From Oscillospiraceae bacterium (GTDB lineage: Bacteria > Bacillota > Clostridia > Oscillospirales > Acutalibacteraceae), in the NCBI GenBank assembly GCA_902797915.1, contig CADBUK010000100.1, positions 1 through 31,542 on the forward strand: a DNA stretch of 31,542 nt, given 5' to 3'. Under the pieces are notes generated by a model. The model was not told the DNA's origin and ran no database searches. It saw only the letters and a list, made by a program, of their open reading frames with translations. The position numbers and the translations under genes were made by a program. Shown here in pieces: positions 23,073 through 31,542 of the stretch (position 1 is its first letter; each line of letters begins with the position of its first letter).

Positions 23073-24290
23073 TTAAATGTTTTCAACTATAGCTTTTGTA
23101 TCTCTTGCAATCATAAGCTCCTCGTCGGTTGCAAGCACGAATACGCGCACATTGCAGCCCGGAACAGTGATTTCAGCCTCAGCGCCCTTAACGGTGTTAA
23201 CGTTAACCTCGGGGTCAATCTTAACGCCGAGATAGCCGAGGTATGAGCAAACCCTTTCGCGCAGCCAAGCGCCGTTTTCGCCGATACCGCCAGTGAACAC
23301 AATTGCGTCAACGCCGTTCATTGCGGCAACGTAAGCGCCTACGAACTTAGCAATCTGGTAAGCCTGCATTTCGTGAGCGAGAGTTGCACGCTCATCGCCC
23401 TCAGACTGAGCCTTAACGATATCCCTGTCATCAGAAAAGCCGCCCGAAATAGCAAACACGCCTGATTTCTTATTAAGGATATTATCCATCTCCTTGGGAG
23501 AGATGCCCTCCTGCTGTTCAAGGAAGGTTACAACAGAGGGGTCAACGCCGCCTGAGCGTGTGCCCATCATAAAGCCGTCAAGCGGGGTAAAGCCCATTGA
23601 GGTATCAACACACTTGCCGTGGTCAATAGCGGCAATTGAAGAGCCGTTGCCGAGATGGCAGGTAATGGTTTTAAGGTCGTTAATGTCCTTGCCCATATAG
23701 TCGGCGCAGTGCTTGCTGATGAACTTATGGGAGGTGCCGTGGAAGCCGTAACGGCGAACGCCGTATTTTTCATAATACTCATAAGGAACGGCAAACATAT
23801 AAGCCTTTGCAGGCATAGTGCCGTGAAAAGCCGTGTCAAAAACGGCAATCTGCGGAACATCCTCGCCAAGCGCTTTTACGCAGGCACGGTAGCCCGAAAG
23901 GTTTGCGGGGTTGTGAAGCGGAGAAAGAGCCGATAAAGACTCAATATCCTTTTCAACCTGCTCGGTAAACATAACGCTCTTGTTATACTTATCGCCGCCG
24001 TGAACAACGCGGTGTCCGACAGCGTCAATCTCGTCAAGAGAATCCATAACCTTTAATTCGCTCTGAGTAAGAAGCTCCTTAACGGTTTCAAACGCGTCAA
24101 CGTGAGTAAGATTTTCTTTATCAAAAACAAGCTGCTTTCCGTGAGCCTTAAAAATAACATTCTGCTCGCCGCCTGAAATCGGCAGACCGATTCTTTCGAT
24201 GGTGCCCTTACAGATAACAGATTCGTCAGTCATATCAATAACCTGGAATTTGAGAGAAGAACTGCCACAGTTAATTACAAGAATTTTCAA
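23073..24290 (-). CDS. ackA: Acetate kinase
   Basis: Interconverts acetyl phosphate and ADP with acetate and ATP, the energy-yielding end of acetate fermentation. The protein has 405 residues, normal for the family. Signatures are ILVINCGSSSLKFQ at the start, GHRVVHGG, YGFHGTSHKF, CHLGNGSS and TGGIGENG. I set the start at TTG 24290, eight bases after GGAGGG, because it gives a canonical N-terminus; starting at 24362 adds a non-conserved leader that would cover the promoter. Phosphotransacetylase is not adjacent. The gene is divergent from tmcAL. Confidence 0.95.
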   Translation of the reverse strand: MKILVINCGSSSLKFQVIDMTDESVICKGTIERIGLPISGGEQNVIFKAHGKQLVFDKENLTHVDAFETVKELLTQSELKVMDSLDEIDAVGHRVVHGGDKYNKSVMFTEQVEKDIESLSALSPLHNPANLSGYRACVKALGEDVPQIAVFDTAFHGTMPAKAYMFAVPYEYYEKYGVRRYGFHGTSHKFISKHCADYMGKDINDLKTITCHLGNGSSIAAIDHGKCVDTSMGFTPLDGFMMGTRSGGVDPSVVTFLEQQEGISPKEMDNILNKKSGVFAISGGFSDDRDIVKAQSEGDERATLAHEMQAYQIAKFVGAYVAAMNGVDAIVFTGGIGENGAWLRERVCSYLGYLGVKIDPEVNVNTVKGAEAEITVPGCNVRVFVLATDEELMIARDTKAIVENI

Positions 24291-24308
24291 TATTATTCCC
24301 TCCACATC

Positions 24309-24337
24309 TTGCAATATTATACTATTATATATATAAT
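24309..24337 (+). promoter_or_regulatory. Promoter of tmcAL
   Basis: TTGCAA (24309-24314), a 17-bp spacer and a perfect TATAAT (24332-24337). The -10 box overlaps that of the divergent ackA promoter. Confidence 0.6.
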
Positions 24338-24362
24338 AATATATATAAACAGTTGATGTCAA
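24333..24362 (-). promoter_or_regulatory. Promoter of ackA
   Basis: Minus-strand perfect TTGACA (24357-24362), an 18-bp spacer and TATTAT (24333-24338). The region is very AT-rich, so a slightly shifted -10 is possible. Confidence 0.6.
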
Positions 24363-24392
24363 GTATATATATTAAAATATTAAGGAAAAATT

Positions 24393-25448
24393 ATGAATAT
24401 CGGGGTAATATGCGAATTTAACCCCTTTCACAAGGGGCACAAATACTTAATTGACACGCTTAAAAGAGATAATAACCGTATTATCTGCGTTATGAGCGGC
24501 AATTTTGTGCAGCGCGGAGAATTTGCTGTATATGATAAATTTGAAAGAGTAAGAGCTGCGATTGACGGTGGAGCCGACCTTGTGTTCGAGCTGCCCGCCG
24601 CGGTTTCCCTTTCATCCGCAGAGGGCTTTGCTAAGGGCGGAGTAAGGCTGTTAGAAGCGCTCGGCTGTGTTGACGCAATTGCGTTCGGAGCTGAAAACGA
24701 CAGTATTGACGAGTTGAAAGCGGTTGCAGACAGGCTCAAGGACAAAACCGTACAGGAAAGCATTGCGCTTGAAATGAAAAGCGGAATATCGTACCCTGCA
24801 GCAAGAAGCAGGATACTCGGCACGGATATTCTGGACACGCCCAACAACATTCTTGCCTGCGAATATATTAAATTCTCCTCCCTGCCCTGCATTGCCGTCA
24901 AACGCATCGGCAAGGGGCTAAATTCCGACGACGAGAAATACAGCGCAACCGCAATCAGAAGCAAGCTTGATATGAGCGAAATTGCCTCAATGCACAACTG
25001 CGAGAAAGCCGTGCTGTACAAGCTAAGGACAATGAGCAAAGAGGATTTTTCAAAAATTGAGGACGTTACCGAGGGGCTTGAAAACAGACTGTTTGAAGCG
25101 GCAAGGAGCGCAACAAGCCTTGACGGACTTTACGAAGCGGTTAAATCAAAGCGCTACACAATGTCGCGCATTAAAAGAATTGTTTTAAGGGCGTACCTCG
25201 GTATAGAAAAAGATTTGCCCGAGGCGCCGTATATAAGGCTGCTTGGCTTCAGCGAAAACGGCAGAGAGCTGATGGCTGAAATTAAGGAAAAAGCCGCTCT
25301 GCCCGTAGTAACAAAGCTGAGCGACTGCAGTAAAGAACAGGTTGAATTTTTTAACAGAGAATGTACCTATACGGACTTATATAATCTGGGCTTCTGCCCG
25401 CCCCGTCCCTGCGGAACGGAGCAGACGAGCAGAATTGTAATAAAATAA
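24393..25448 (+). CDS. tmcAL: tRNA(Met) cytidine acetate ligase
   Basis: Nucleotidyltransferase-fold enzyme (YlbM family) that uses acetate and ATP to form N4-acetylcytidine at the wobble base of elongator tRNA-Met. It has 351 residues. The N-terminal adenylate-binding motif is FNPFHKGHKYLI (HxGH type), followed by VMSGNFVQRGEFA and FELPAAVSLSSAEGFAKGG; ACEYIKFSSLPCIAVKR is also conserved. The start ATG follows AAGGA. Being divergent from acetate kinase is notable because its substrate is acetate, but the link may be accidental. Confidence 0.93.
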   Translation: MNIGVICEFNPFHKGHKYLIDTLKRDNNRIICVMSGNFVQRGEFAVYDKFERVRAAIDGGADLVFELPAAVSLSSAEGFAKGGVRLLEALGCVDAIAFGAENDSIDELKAVADRLKDKTVQESIALEMKSGISYPAARSRILGTDILDTPNNILACEYIKFSSLPCIAVKRIGKGLNSDDEKYSATAIRSKLDMSEIASMHNCEKAVLYKLRTMSKEDFSKIEDVTEGLENRLFEAARSATSLDGLYEAVKSKRYTMSRIKRIVLRAYLGIEKDLPEAPYIRLLGFSENGRELMAEIKEKAALPVVTKLSDCSKEQVEFFNRECTYTDLYNLGFCPPRPCGTEQTSRIVIK

Positions 25449-25455
25449 AAAAAGC

Positions 25456-25474
25456 GGGCGGATGATATCCGCCC
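25456..25474 (-). terminator. Terminator of the comEC-holA-rnmV operon
   Basis: A perfect stem GGGCGGAT/ATCCGCCC (25456-25463 and 25467-25474) with a 3-nt loop. On the minus strand it is followed by GCTTTTTTTATTTTA, a strong U tract. It starts on the base after the rnmV stop codon. Confidence 0.9.
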
Positions 25475-26047
25475 CTATTTAATCAGCGTTTCAAATTCTT
25501 TTTTAGTGTAATTTGCGTTAAGATAAGTTAAAAGAGAATTTGTTGACAGAAATTCGGGAAGAGAGAGCTTTTTTAAAAGCTCTTTTTTCTTTTCCCTTGC
25601 ATTCGGCGTTCCCGAAACGCCTGCTGCGTAAAGGTCATAATTTGTAATGCGGTCTGCATTTTCAGTAGGTACTGTCTCAACGCCCGCCCGTTCAAACAAG
25701 CGGATTAACACTTCATCGTCAATTCCCTCAACGCCTAATTTGCCCTCCTTTGAGGGCTCGGCTTTCCTTTTTTCCTTTCCGAAAACATCGGGTATATAGA
25801 TGTGTTTAATCCTTTCCTGCGGGATACCGTTTGCAACATAGCTTCTTATCTGAAAGCCCGAATGGTCGGAGTCAGTAAGAATAATAATGCCCTGCTCCTT
25901 GGCAAGCTTTCTTATAAACGCAAGCCTTTCCTTATCCTTATAAATCTGAAAGCCGTTAGTTTCAACTATAAAGGCGTCAAGAATATTTGAAAGCTTGATT
26001 TTATCGTACCTGCCCTCGACTATAACCGCCTCTTTAACCTTAATCAT
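25475..26047 (-). CDS. rnmV: Ribonuclease M5-like Toprim protein
   Basis: RNase M5 matures 5S rRNA in Gram-positive bacteria. It has 190 residues from ATG 26047, six bases after GAGG; an upstream TTG (26053) has worse spacing. The Toprim domain shows KEAVIVEGRYDKIKL with the catalytic Glu and ILTDSDHSGFQIR with the DxD pair, then HIYIPD. The C-terminal part contains LGVEGIDDEVL. It overlaps holA by eight bases. In many Firmicutes rnmV sits next to ksgA; here it closes a comEC-holA operon. Confidence 0.87.
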   Translation of the reverse strand: MIKVKEAVIVEGRYDKIKLSNILDAFIVETNGFQIYKDKERLAFIRKLAKEQGIIILTDSDHSGFQIRSYVANGIPQERIKHIYIPDVFGKEKRKAEPSKEGKLGVEGIDDEVLIRLFERAGVETVPTENADRITNYDLYAAGVSGTPNAREKKKELLKKLSLPEFLSTNSLLTYLNANYTKKEFETLIK

Positions 26048-27089
26048 AAGCAACCTCTTTTGAAATAAGGAGCAGCTTAACCATAGTTTCCTCTAAAATG
26101 AGACGGGAATCCGCAGCGGTGCTTTTAAGATTATTATCGGCAAGCATAAGCACGTCAAGCGAGTTGCGAAGCTGATTAACCGAAAGCGAAGCGCAGTCAC
26201 GCGAGGCGTTGCGCAAAGCAAATTCCCTGCCCTTATAATTATAATAGTTTGCAACGTCGTCAAAAGACTGCCCCGCAATCTTGGCGCACTTTACCCTATA
26301 CATATCTATAAAGCAGTTTGAAATTACGGCAAGAACGGAAACGGGTTCCTCCTTAGCCTCAAAAAGCGCGTTAAGAACGGAATACGCCTTTTCATAATCT
26401 CCCCTGACGATTGCCTTTGACAAATCAAAAACCTTTGCCTGAAGCGATTTAACGGCAAGCTTATCAATAATCTGCTTTGTAATTTCCTGTCCCTTTGCGT
26501 AGGAGGACAGCTTTTCGGTTTCATTGAGAAGCGTTTTAATGTCGCTGCCCGAAACCGAAATCAGATAACGCGCATTATCGGGCGAAAGCACCGCCCCTCG
26601 CTTTTTGCACCCGCTTACAAGAAGCTTAACCAAATCAGACTCGCTTCGTTTTTCTAGATTAACCGAGGAGCCCGCCTTGGAAAACGCGGCTTCAACGGAT
26701 TTCCATTTTGAATTTTTCTTAATATCAACGTCAACGGAATCATACCAGAACACAAGAACGGTTGACGGCGGAACGTCGGAAAGGTATTCCTTAATTAAAT
26801 CAATATCAGCCGAGGATTTGTCAAACGGATAATCGCAAACAAGAATGAGGTTATACTCGCTCATCATCGGCAGCATATCGGCGTCTTTAAGAATATCCTC
26901 CAGCGACGTTTTTTTGCCGTTAAAGGAATGAAGATTAAAATCCCTGAAGGTGTCGTCAACCAAAAGGTCTGTCAGCTTATTAACGTAAAACTGTTTAAGA
27001 TAGCCCTCCTCGCCGTAAATAAAATAGGCGTTGGAGAACTGACGCTCCTTAATCTGCAATTTTAAATCCTGTTCATTTAATCTTGCCAT
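26040..27089 (-). CDS. holA: DNA polymerase III delta subunit
   Basis: Clamp-loader subunit that opens the beta sliding clamp. It has 349 residues. The N-terminus NAYFIYGEEGYLKQFYVNKL resembles the degenerate P-loop region of delta, then the DILKDADMLPMMSEYNLILV segment typical of the family. The helical C-terminal collar domain runs from about residue 215. It starts within the last 13 bp of comEC with a GGAG site, so expression is coupled. comEC-holA adjacency is widespread in bacteria and supports the call. Confidence 0.92.
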   Translation of the reverse strand: MARLNEQDLKLQIKERQFSNAYFIYGEEGYLKQFYVNKLTDLLVDDTFRDFNLHSFNGKKTSLEDILKDADMLPMMSEYNLILVCDYPFDKSSADIDLIKEYLSDVPPSTVLVFWYDSVDVDIKKNSKWKSVEAAFSKAGSSVNLEKRSESDLVKLLVSGCKKRGAVLSPDNARYLISVSGSDIKTLLNETEKLSSYAKGQEITKQIIDKLAVKSLQAKVFDLSKAIVRGDYEKAYSVLNALFEAKEEPVSVLAVISNCFIDMYRVKCAKIAGQSFDDVANYYNYKGREFALRNASRDCASLSVNQLRNSLDVLMLADNNLKSTAADSRLILEETMVKLLLISKEVAYD

Positions 27090-29080
27090 TGATTTAATCT
27101 CCGATAATTTCCGTTTTCGGTATTGAGTATAAAATCGTTTTCCGCGGGATTACCGAACGATGAAGAATTGATACGGTATTCTTTACCGTCGGCAGTAATT
27201 AAGACACCCGCTTCTGAACTTATATTATATTTTACATTAACACCCCGCCATAAATCAATATCAAATTCACTGAGCGAGGCAATATTTTCACAATTTTTCA
27301 AATCTGCGGGAGGATTTGCGGAATCGGTGCAGATGTAGTTTATTGCGCCGCAGGCTTCGGCGAGGGTTTCAGCACTGTCCGTCCCTTCAAAATCTATGAC
27401 TGCAACAAGCGTTAAGCCGTTCGCCTTAACAAGCTGCTTTGCGGTATAAACCTGTGTATTTTCCCGCACTCCGAACGCTGCCGCATATTTTTCATTATAA
27501 ATAATGTACGCAGTTGATTTTGCGCCCGACACCGCCCTGATATAAGTTTGATTTAACGAAACCGCCGCGCCGCAGGCAGTTATAACGCAAAAGGCTATTA
27601 CCGAAAGCAGCGCGCAAAGTCTTAACGTATTTTTGCGTTTAACAATAAAGCCTATACCGAAAAGCGCAAAAACCGCGGCAATTGCAAGCGCAATATAAGA
27701 GTAATCAAGATAAATCAGCGAAAACGAGGCGCCTGCCGCACGGGCAGCGATATTAATAATAATTCGTGCAAAAAGTCGTATAACAAACGCAACGGCATAC
27801 GAAAGGTATTTGACCTTATAAAGCGGAATGAACAGGAACGAGGCAATCAAAAGCACCTGCGCAAAAGGTATTGTAAGAAAGCTTATAAAAATGCCGACAA
27901 TGCTTGCCTGCCTGAAAAAGAACAGCATAACGGGCAGAGTAGCAATAAAGATTGAAACGGAGATAATAACGCCGTCGGCAATTTTGCGCAGGGGTTTTGT
28001 TTTGATGCAATCGGTCTTAAACAAAAGCTGAAGCGGCTTTTTGAGAGTTAATAAGCCGAGCGCCGCCGTGTATGAAAGCATTGTGCCCGAATGTGTAACA
28101 GCAAAAGGATTGAAAAAGCAGACGAGGAACGCTGCAAGCCCGAGAGAATTAAGGCTGTCGCTCTTTTGCCGAAAGCATTTACCGAGCAGAAAAACAAGCA
28201 TCATAAGCCCTGCCCTAATCATTGACGGAGCAAAGCCCGAAAGCGCCATATAAAACAAAACGAACAGCGAGCTGATAACGCAACGCGGTATAACCGACGC
28301 GCTGAGCAGGCGCAGGAAATAATAAACCGTCCCGCAAAGCACCATAAGATGTAAGCCCGAAACCGCAACCAAATGAGCAAGCCCGCTCGCCTTGAAATCA
28401 TCATAAACTGAAGAATTCATATCCGATTTATTGCCCGTCAGCACCGCAAGGGCAAGCGCGCCCTCGTCGCCTTGAATATAAGCGCCGAATATCGTTTTCA
28501 AGTGCGTACGGAAATTGAGAATGTATTTAAGAGGGCTTCCGACGGGCTCGCCAGTTGAAGCGATATCGCCGCAGCTAAATGCCTTTAAGAAAATATTATC
28601 CGCAAAATAACCGTACGAATTATAAGGATTATCGGAAACGGCGCTGAGGGACAGCTCGCCCTGAAGAAGCTCATAGTTGTCAAAATCAAGCGGGGTGTAT
28701 GTATAAAGCTTCAGCTTAATATTCTGCGGAACGCCGTCGCGCTCAATAGCCTTTGTTTTAACCGTATAAGAATAGCCCGAAGACGTTTTACGCTCCAAAT
28801 CAACTATGTAAAACGACGCGTTAACCTTTTCGCCCGAAAGCTGTACCTGCGGTTTATAATTAACATTATAATTTAGATTGAACATAAACGCCGCAAGCAT
28901 TACCGAAAACAGGCAGAGCGGCACCGCAGCCGCGCGCCGCGTTTTAGGTATAATAAGGGAAACAACGAAAAGAGCACCTGCGGCAACGAATACCGCAAGC
29001 GCCCATTTGATTTCGAGAAAATTAAGGATAATAAGGGTAAGGGCAAATGAAAAACCGATATGCGCAAACACTCTTTTCAT
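27077..29080 (-). CDS. comEC: ComEC/Rec2 DNA-uptake channel, degenerate C-terminal domain
   Basis: Membrane channel for single-stranded DNA uptake in natural transformation. It has 667 residues. N-terminal membrane helices are followed by an OB-fold-like segment (about residues 70-165). The competence domain has GLAHLVAVSGLHLMVLCG near residue 230 and about eight further helices, including FAPSMIRAGLMMLVFLLGK. The C-terminal about 180 residues occupy the place of the metallo-beta-lactamase-like domain, but neither the usual VDVGQGDS nor an HxHxDH motif is present (TYIRAVSGAKSTAYIIYNEK stands there instead). It overlaps holA and begins 20 bp after the beta-galactosidase gene. Confidence 0.9.
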   Translation of the reverse strand: MKRVFAHIGFSFALTLIILNFLEIKWALAVFVAAGALFVVSLIIPKTRRAAAVPLCLFSVMLAAFMFNLNYNVNYKPQVQLSGEKVNASFYIVDLERKTSSGYSYTVKTKAIERDGVPQNIKLKLYTYTPLDFDNYELLQGELSLSAVSDNPYNSYGYFADNIFLKAFSCGDIASTGEPVGSPLKYILNFRTHLKTIFGAYIQGDEGALALAVLTGNKSDMNSSVYDDFKASGLAHLVAVSGLHLMVLCGTVYYFLRLLSASVIPRCVISSLFVLFYMALSGFAPSMIRAGLMMLVFLLGKCFRQKSDSLNSLGLAAFLVCFFNPFAVTHSGTMLSYTAALGLLTLKKPLQLLFKTDCIKTKPLRKIADGVIISVSIFIATLPVMLFFFRQASIVGIFISFLTIPFAQVLLIASFLFIPLYKVKYLSYAVAFVIRLFARIIINIAARAAGASFSLIYLDYSYIALAIAAVFALFGIGFIVKRKNTLRLCALLSVIAFCVITACGAAVSLNQTYIRAVSGAKSTAYIIYNEKYAAAFGVRENTQVYTAKQLVKANGLTLVAVIDFEGTDSAETLAEACGAINYICTDSANPPADLKNCENIASLSEFDIDLWRGVNVKYNISSEAGVLITADGKEYRINSSSFGNPAENDFILNTENGNYRRLNQWQD

Positions 29081-29100
29081 TATCCGTCTCCCCTGATAAT

Positions 29101-31542
29101 TTACTTTTCAGCCTTAACAGGCTCAATCATAAAGCTATAGCTCTGCTTAACGCCCTTGTGCATAATATACGGCTCTCTGAGCGCAGCGTCGCCCGGCTGG
29201 TCGCCGCCGACACCGCAGAGTGCATGGTCGATATTAAGCTGGGTAATATCGTTATTATAAGGAATATTGTGAACGTGGGTTGCGTTTTCCAAATCCTCGG
29301 TTGTATAGTGGTGCGCGCTGAAATTGAGCGTGTCGCCATAGAAAGATGTAAACTTAAAGCCGTTACCCTGCCTGTCTGTAATAGTAAGGTAATTAACGTC
29401 GCAGCGGTTTGCATTTTCCTGAGGACGCATATACCTGTGCTCAAGCTTTGTAACCGTGGATTTATAAGTGCTGATTTTGGCACCCGTTTTTCTGTCGCAA
29501 TAAGTTGCGTGCGGACCTCTGCCGTACCAGCTTACGTATTCCATTTTACCGTCAAGAGTAAGCCTTGAGCCGAATTTTACCATATCGGCGGTAGGCACTG
29601 CGCTGTGGTAAACGTAAATTCTTCTGTCCGCAAAGAACTTATAGGTTGAAACGGAGTTTTTAAGATTAGGCGTACTCCACGCAATATGTACCTCAACGCA
29701 GGAATCGTCAGGTCTTGTAACCTCCGTCCTTACCGCGTTTGCCTTATGGCTTGCGGTGCGCCATTTGTAATACGGGTTTGAGGAAATGGCAAACGGCAGG
29801 AAATTGAGAATACCGATATCGTTATCGGTAAGCGCGCGGAAATAATAGGGCTCAAGCGGCGCTTTAAGCTTTTCCCTGCCCTCAATTGAAATGCTTGTAA
29901 TTCTGCCGTTTTCAATTTTAACCGCATAGGCGTCGCCGTTGATTTCAACCCTGTTGCCCTTCTGGGTGTAATTGATTTCGCCTTCGACCTCAGGGGCTTC
30001 GGGCTGGGGTGCGGAATTGAGAACAAACTGGTCCCACGCAATTTCATAATTTGATTTCAGACCAAGGGTTTTCTTTTTGGTAAAGAACGAAACAGTAAGC
30101 ACTACCTCTTTATCCGTCGGGAAATCGTCAATCTTATAAGGAATTGTGATAAAGGTTTCCGAAAGCGGAGCACATTCAAACTTATCAAGCTCGCCCGAGG
30201 CAATTATTTCGCCCTCAGCCTCAACGCTCCAGCGGCAAACGAATGCGGAAATATCAGTAAACAGGAACTTGTTTTTAACCTTATAAGTTCCCTTATTAAC
30301 GTCAAACGCTTCTGTTTTAATTTCCTGATAAACCTTTTTAACCTCGTTAATCTGCGGGTGCGGAACACGGTCCGCGCCGATTATTCCGTTTGCGCAAAAA
30401 TAGGTGTTTGAGCCTGAAATGGCGGTGGTATTAGGTACGTCGATTGCGGGGCTCGGCTCGTCATCCTCAAAATCGGTGCCGTAAAGCCACATATCGTTGC
30501 CGTTTTCGTCAACCCTGTGAATTGTCTGGTCAACAAAATCCCAGATAAAGCCGCCGCACATATTATCGTACTTTTCAAAGTCATCCATATACTCCTGAAA
30601 ATTACCCAAGGAATTTTCCATTGAATGAGCATATTCGCAAAGGATAACGGGCTTGCCCGCATACATTTCCGCTTTTATCGGCTTATTGTCAGCGGCAAGC
30701 TGATTTACAATATTATCGTAAAGCGAGGTTTTAATTTCCTCCCTTTTACCGAGCTTTTCCATTATTTCGGCGCTCGGATACATACGGGAAATAACGTCGC
30801 TTTTTGTTAAATCAAAATCGCCTTCATAATGGAACTGACGGGTATCGTCAAGGCGGAGCGCCGCCTCCTTCATACGCATAAAGTTATCGCCGTCGCCCGC
30901 TTCGTTACCGAGGCTCCACATAAACACGCAGGGGTTATTGCGGTCGCGCAGAACCATTCTTTCCATACGGTCAACAACGGCGTCGGTCCACACGGGATTG
31001 CTGCCAGGAACGCCCTTGCGGCGAACGCCGTGGGTTTCCATATCGGCCTCGTCCATAACATAGAAGCCGTACTTGTCAGCCATTTCGTAAAAATACGGGT
31101 CGTTGGGGTAATGCGAGGTACGAATGGCGTTGATATTATTCTGCTTCATAATATCCATATCCTGCGTATATCTTTCGCGAGGAACTGCCCAGCCGCAATC
31201 AGCATCAAAATCGTGGCGGTTAACGCCCCTTATCATAAGCGGCATACCGTTAAAGTAAATCTTTTCGCCCTTGATTTCGACCTGCTTGAAGCCCACGCTG
31301 TAGGTTTTAACAACGCAGACCTTTTTGCCCTGCTTTACGGTTATAACAAGGGTGTACAGATTAGGATGCTCTGCAGACCATTTTTTTGGATTTTTAATGT
31401 CTGCGATAAAGGAAAGCTTGGCATTTTTCTGTTCAAGTGAGAACTCAGCCTCGCCGAGTTCAAATTCCCTGCCTGTATCTGAAATAAGGTAAGCGCTTGC
31501 GGAAGCCTTGCCTTTTTTGTCCGAATAATTGTTGATATAAAC
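29101..31542 (-). CDS. Beta-galactosidase, glycoside hydrolase family 2, N-terminus cut by window edge
   Basis: LacZ/EbgA-type retaining beta-galactosidase. The frame is open through the last base, giving 813 residues; the missing N-terminus is about 200 residues if it matches the usual 1,000. The internal GTG at 31296 is not a start. Visible in order: an immunoglobulin-like domain ending VGFKQVEIKGEKIYFNG, the TIM barrel with GVNRHD, INAIRTSHYPNDP, WSLGNEAGDG (acid/base Glu) and VILCEYAHSMENS (nucleophile Glu), GFIWDFVDQ, then the C-terminal Bgal-small-N domain with YYFRALTDNDIG and YGRGPHATYCDRK. No signal peptide can be judged. It is separated from comEC by 20 bp with no terminator. Confidence 0.95.
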   Translation of the reverse strand, partial: VYINNYSDKKGKASASAYLISDTGREFELGEAEFSLEQKNAKLSFIADIKNPKKWSAEHPNLYTLVITVKQGKKVCVVKTYSVGFKQVEIKGEKIYFNGMPLMIRGVNRHDFDADCGWAVPRERYTQDMDIMKQNNINAIRTSHYPNDPYFYEMADKYGFYVMDEADMETHGVRRKGVPGSNPVWTDAVVDRMERMVLRDRNNPCVFMWSLGNEAGDGDNFMRMKEAALRLDDTRQFHYEGDFDLTKSDVISRMYPSAEIMEKLGKREEIKTSLYDNIVNQLAADNKPIKAEMYAGKPVILCEYAHSMENSLGNFQEYMDDFEKYDNMCGGFIWDFVDQTIHRVDENGNDMWLYGTDFEDDEPSPAIDVPNTTAISGSNTYFCANGIIGADRVPHPQINEVKKVYQEIKTEAFDVNKGTYKVKNKFLFTDISAFVCRWSVEAEGEIIASGELDKFECAPLSETFITIPYKIDDFPTDKEVVLTVSFFTKKKTLGLKSNYEIAWDQFVLNSAPQPEAPEVEGEINYTQKGNRVEINGDAYAVKIENGRITSISIEGREKLKAPLEPYYFRALTDNDIGILNFLPFAISSNPYYKWRTASHKANAVRTEVTRPDDSCVEVHIAWSTPNLKNSVSTYKFFADRRIYVYHSAVPTADMVKFGSRLTLDGKMEYVSWYGRGPHATYCDRKTGAKISTYKSTVTKLEHRYMRPQENANRCDVNYLTITDRQGNGFKFTSFYGDTLNFSAHHYTTEDLENATHVHNIPYNNDITQLNIDHALCGVGGDQPGDAALREPYIMHKGVKQSYSFMIEPVKAEK

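Noticed and set aside
24291..24362. N-terminal extension of acetate kinase from 24362
   Set aside because: It encodes an AT-rich, Tyr/Ile-rich leader absent from the family and covers both promoters. TTG 24290 follows GGAGGG.
24428..25039. 203-residue minus-strand open frame opposite tmcAL
   Set aside because: It is an antisense shadow; the plus-strand frame has clear family motifs.
31294..31296. GTG as the start of the beta-galactosidase
   Set aside because: The same frame continues with recognisable GH2 sequence to the window edge, so this is an internal Val codon.
30829..31440. 203-residue plus-strand open frame opposite the beta-galactosidase
   Set aside because: It lies antisense to the GH2 catalytic barrel and resembles no family.

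Overview
The window looks like chromosomal DNA from an anaerobic member of the Clostridia (Bacillota), most likely a gut Ruminococcaceae/Oscillospirales-type organism. The evidence is the Gram-positive gene neighbourhood tepA-ylzJ-spoIIIE, lipoproteins with LxxC-type lipoboxes, strong GGAGG ribosome binding sites, frequent TTG starts, acetate kinase with an oxidative acn-icd-rex cluster, and competence genes comEA/comFC/comEC. No citrate synthase, phage, integrase, transposase, CRISPR or rRNA is visible. The genus is my inference.

Layout. (1) 1-3451, minus: a partial Tet(M)-like translational GTPase that runs off the left edge, preceded by a GH36 alpha-galactosidase. (2) 3563-4762, minus: a HEAT-repeat lipoprotein with its own promoter and terminator. 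(3) 4860-5360: a strange tRNA-Leu(UAG) locus. One full-length tRNA copy is flanked by a loose 5' piece and a loose 3' piece of the same tRNA, separated by two palindrome-rich spacers. (4) 5363-10739, minus: an operon in the order tepA, ylzJ-like, a UppP-like membrane protein, spoIIIE/ftsK, comEA, comFC. (5) 10979-15479, plus: acn, icd, rex and an unknown gene, with a candidate Rex operator ahead of acn. (6) 15621-18169, plus: a GPH-family sugar symporter overlapping a leucine-rich-repeat lipoprotein. (7) 18212-22750, minus: alaS, a HIT protein, a phosphoribosyltransferase and a lactate/malate dehydrogenase. (8) 22821-24290, minus: ackA and a small PC4/YdbC-like protein. (9) 24393-25448, plus: tmcAL, divergent from ackA. 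(10) 25475-31542, minus: a partial GH2 beta-galactosidase, comEC, holA and a ribonuclease M5-like gene.

How the genes fit together. The two glycosidases and the GPH symporter point to galactoside use, with fermentation to acetate (ackA) and redox control by Rex. Aconitase and isocitrate dehydrogenase would give a partial oxidative TCA branch toward 2-oxoglutarate. Three DNA-uptake proteins (ComEA, ComEC, ComFC) lie in two separate housekeeping operons. The most unusual items are the rearranged tRNA-Leu locus, a UppP homologue lacking expected catalytic residues, a ComEC whose C-terminal domain lacks metal-binding histidines, a terminator-like hairpin abutting the dehydrogenase start codon, and divergent promoters sharing one -10 box. 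I found no clearly new multi-gene system.
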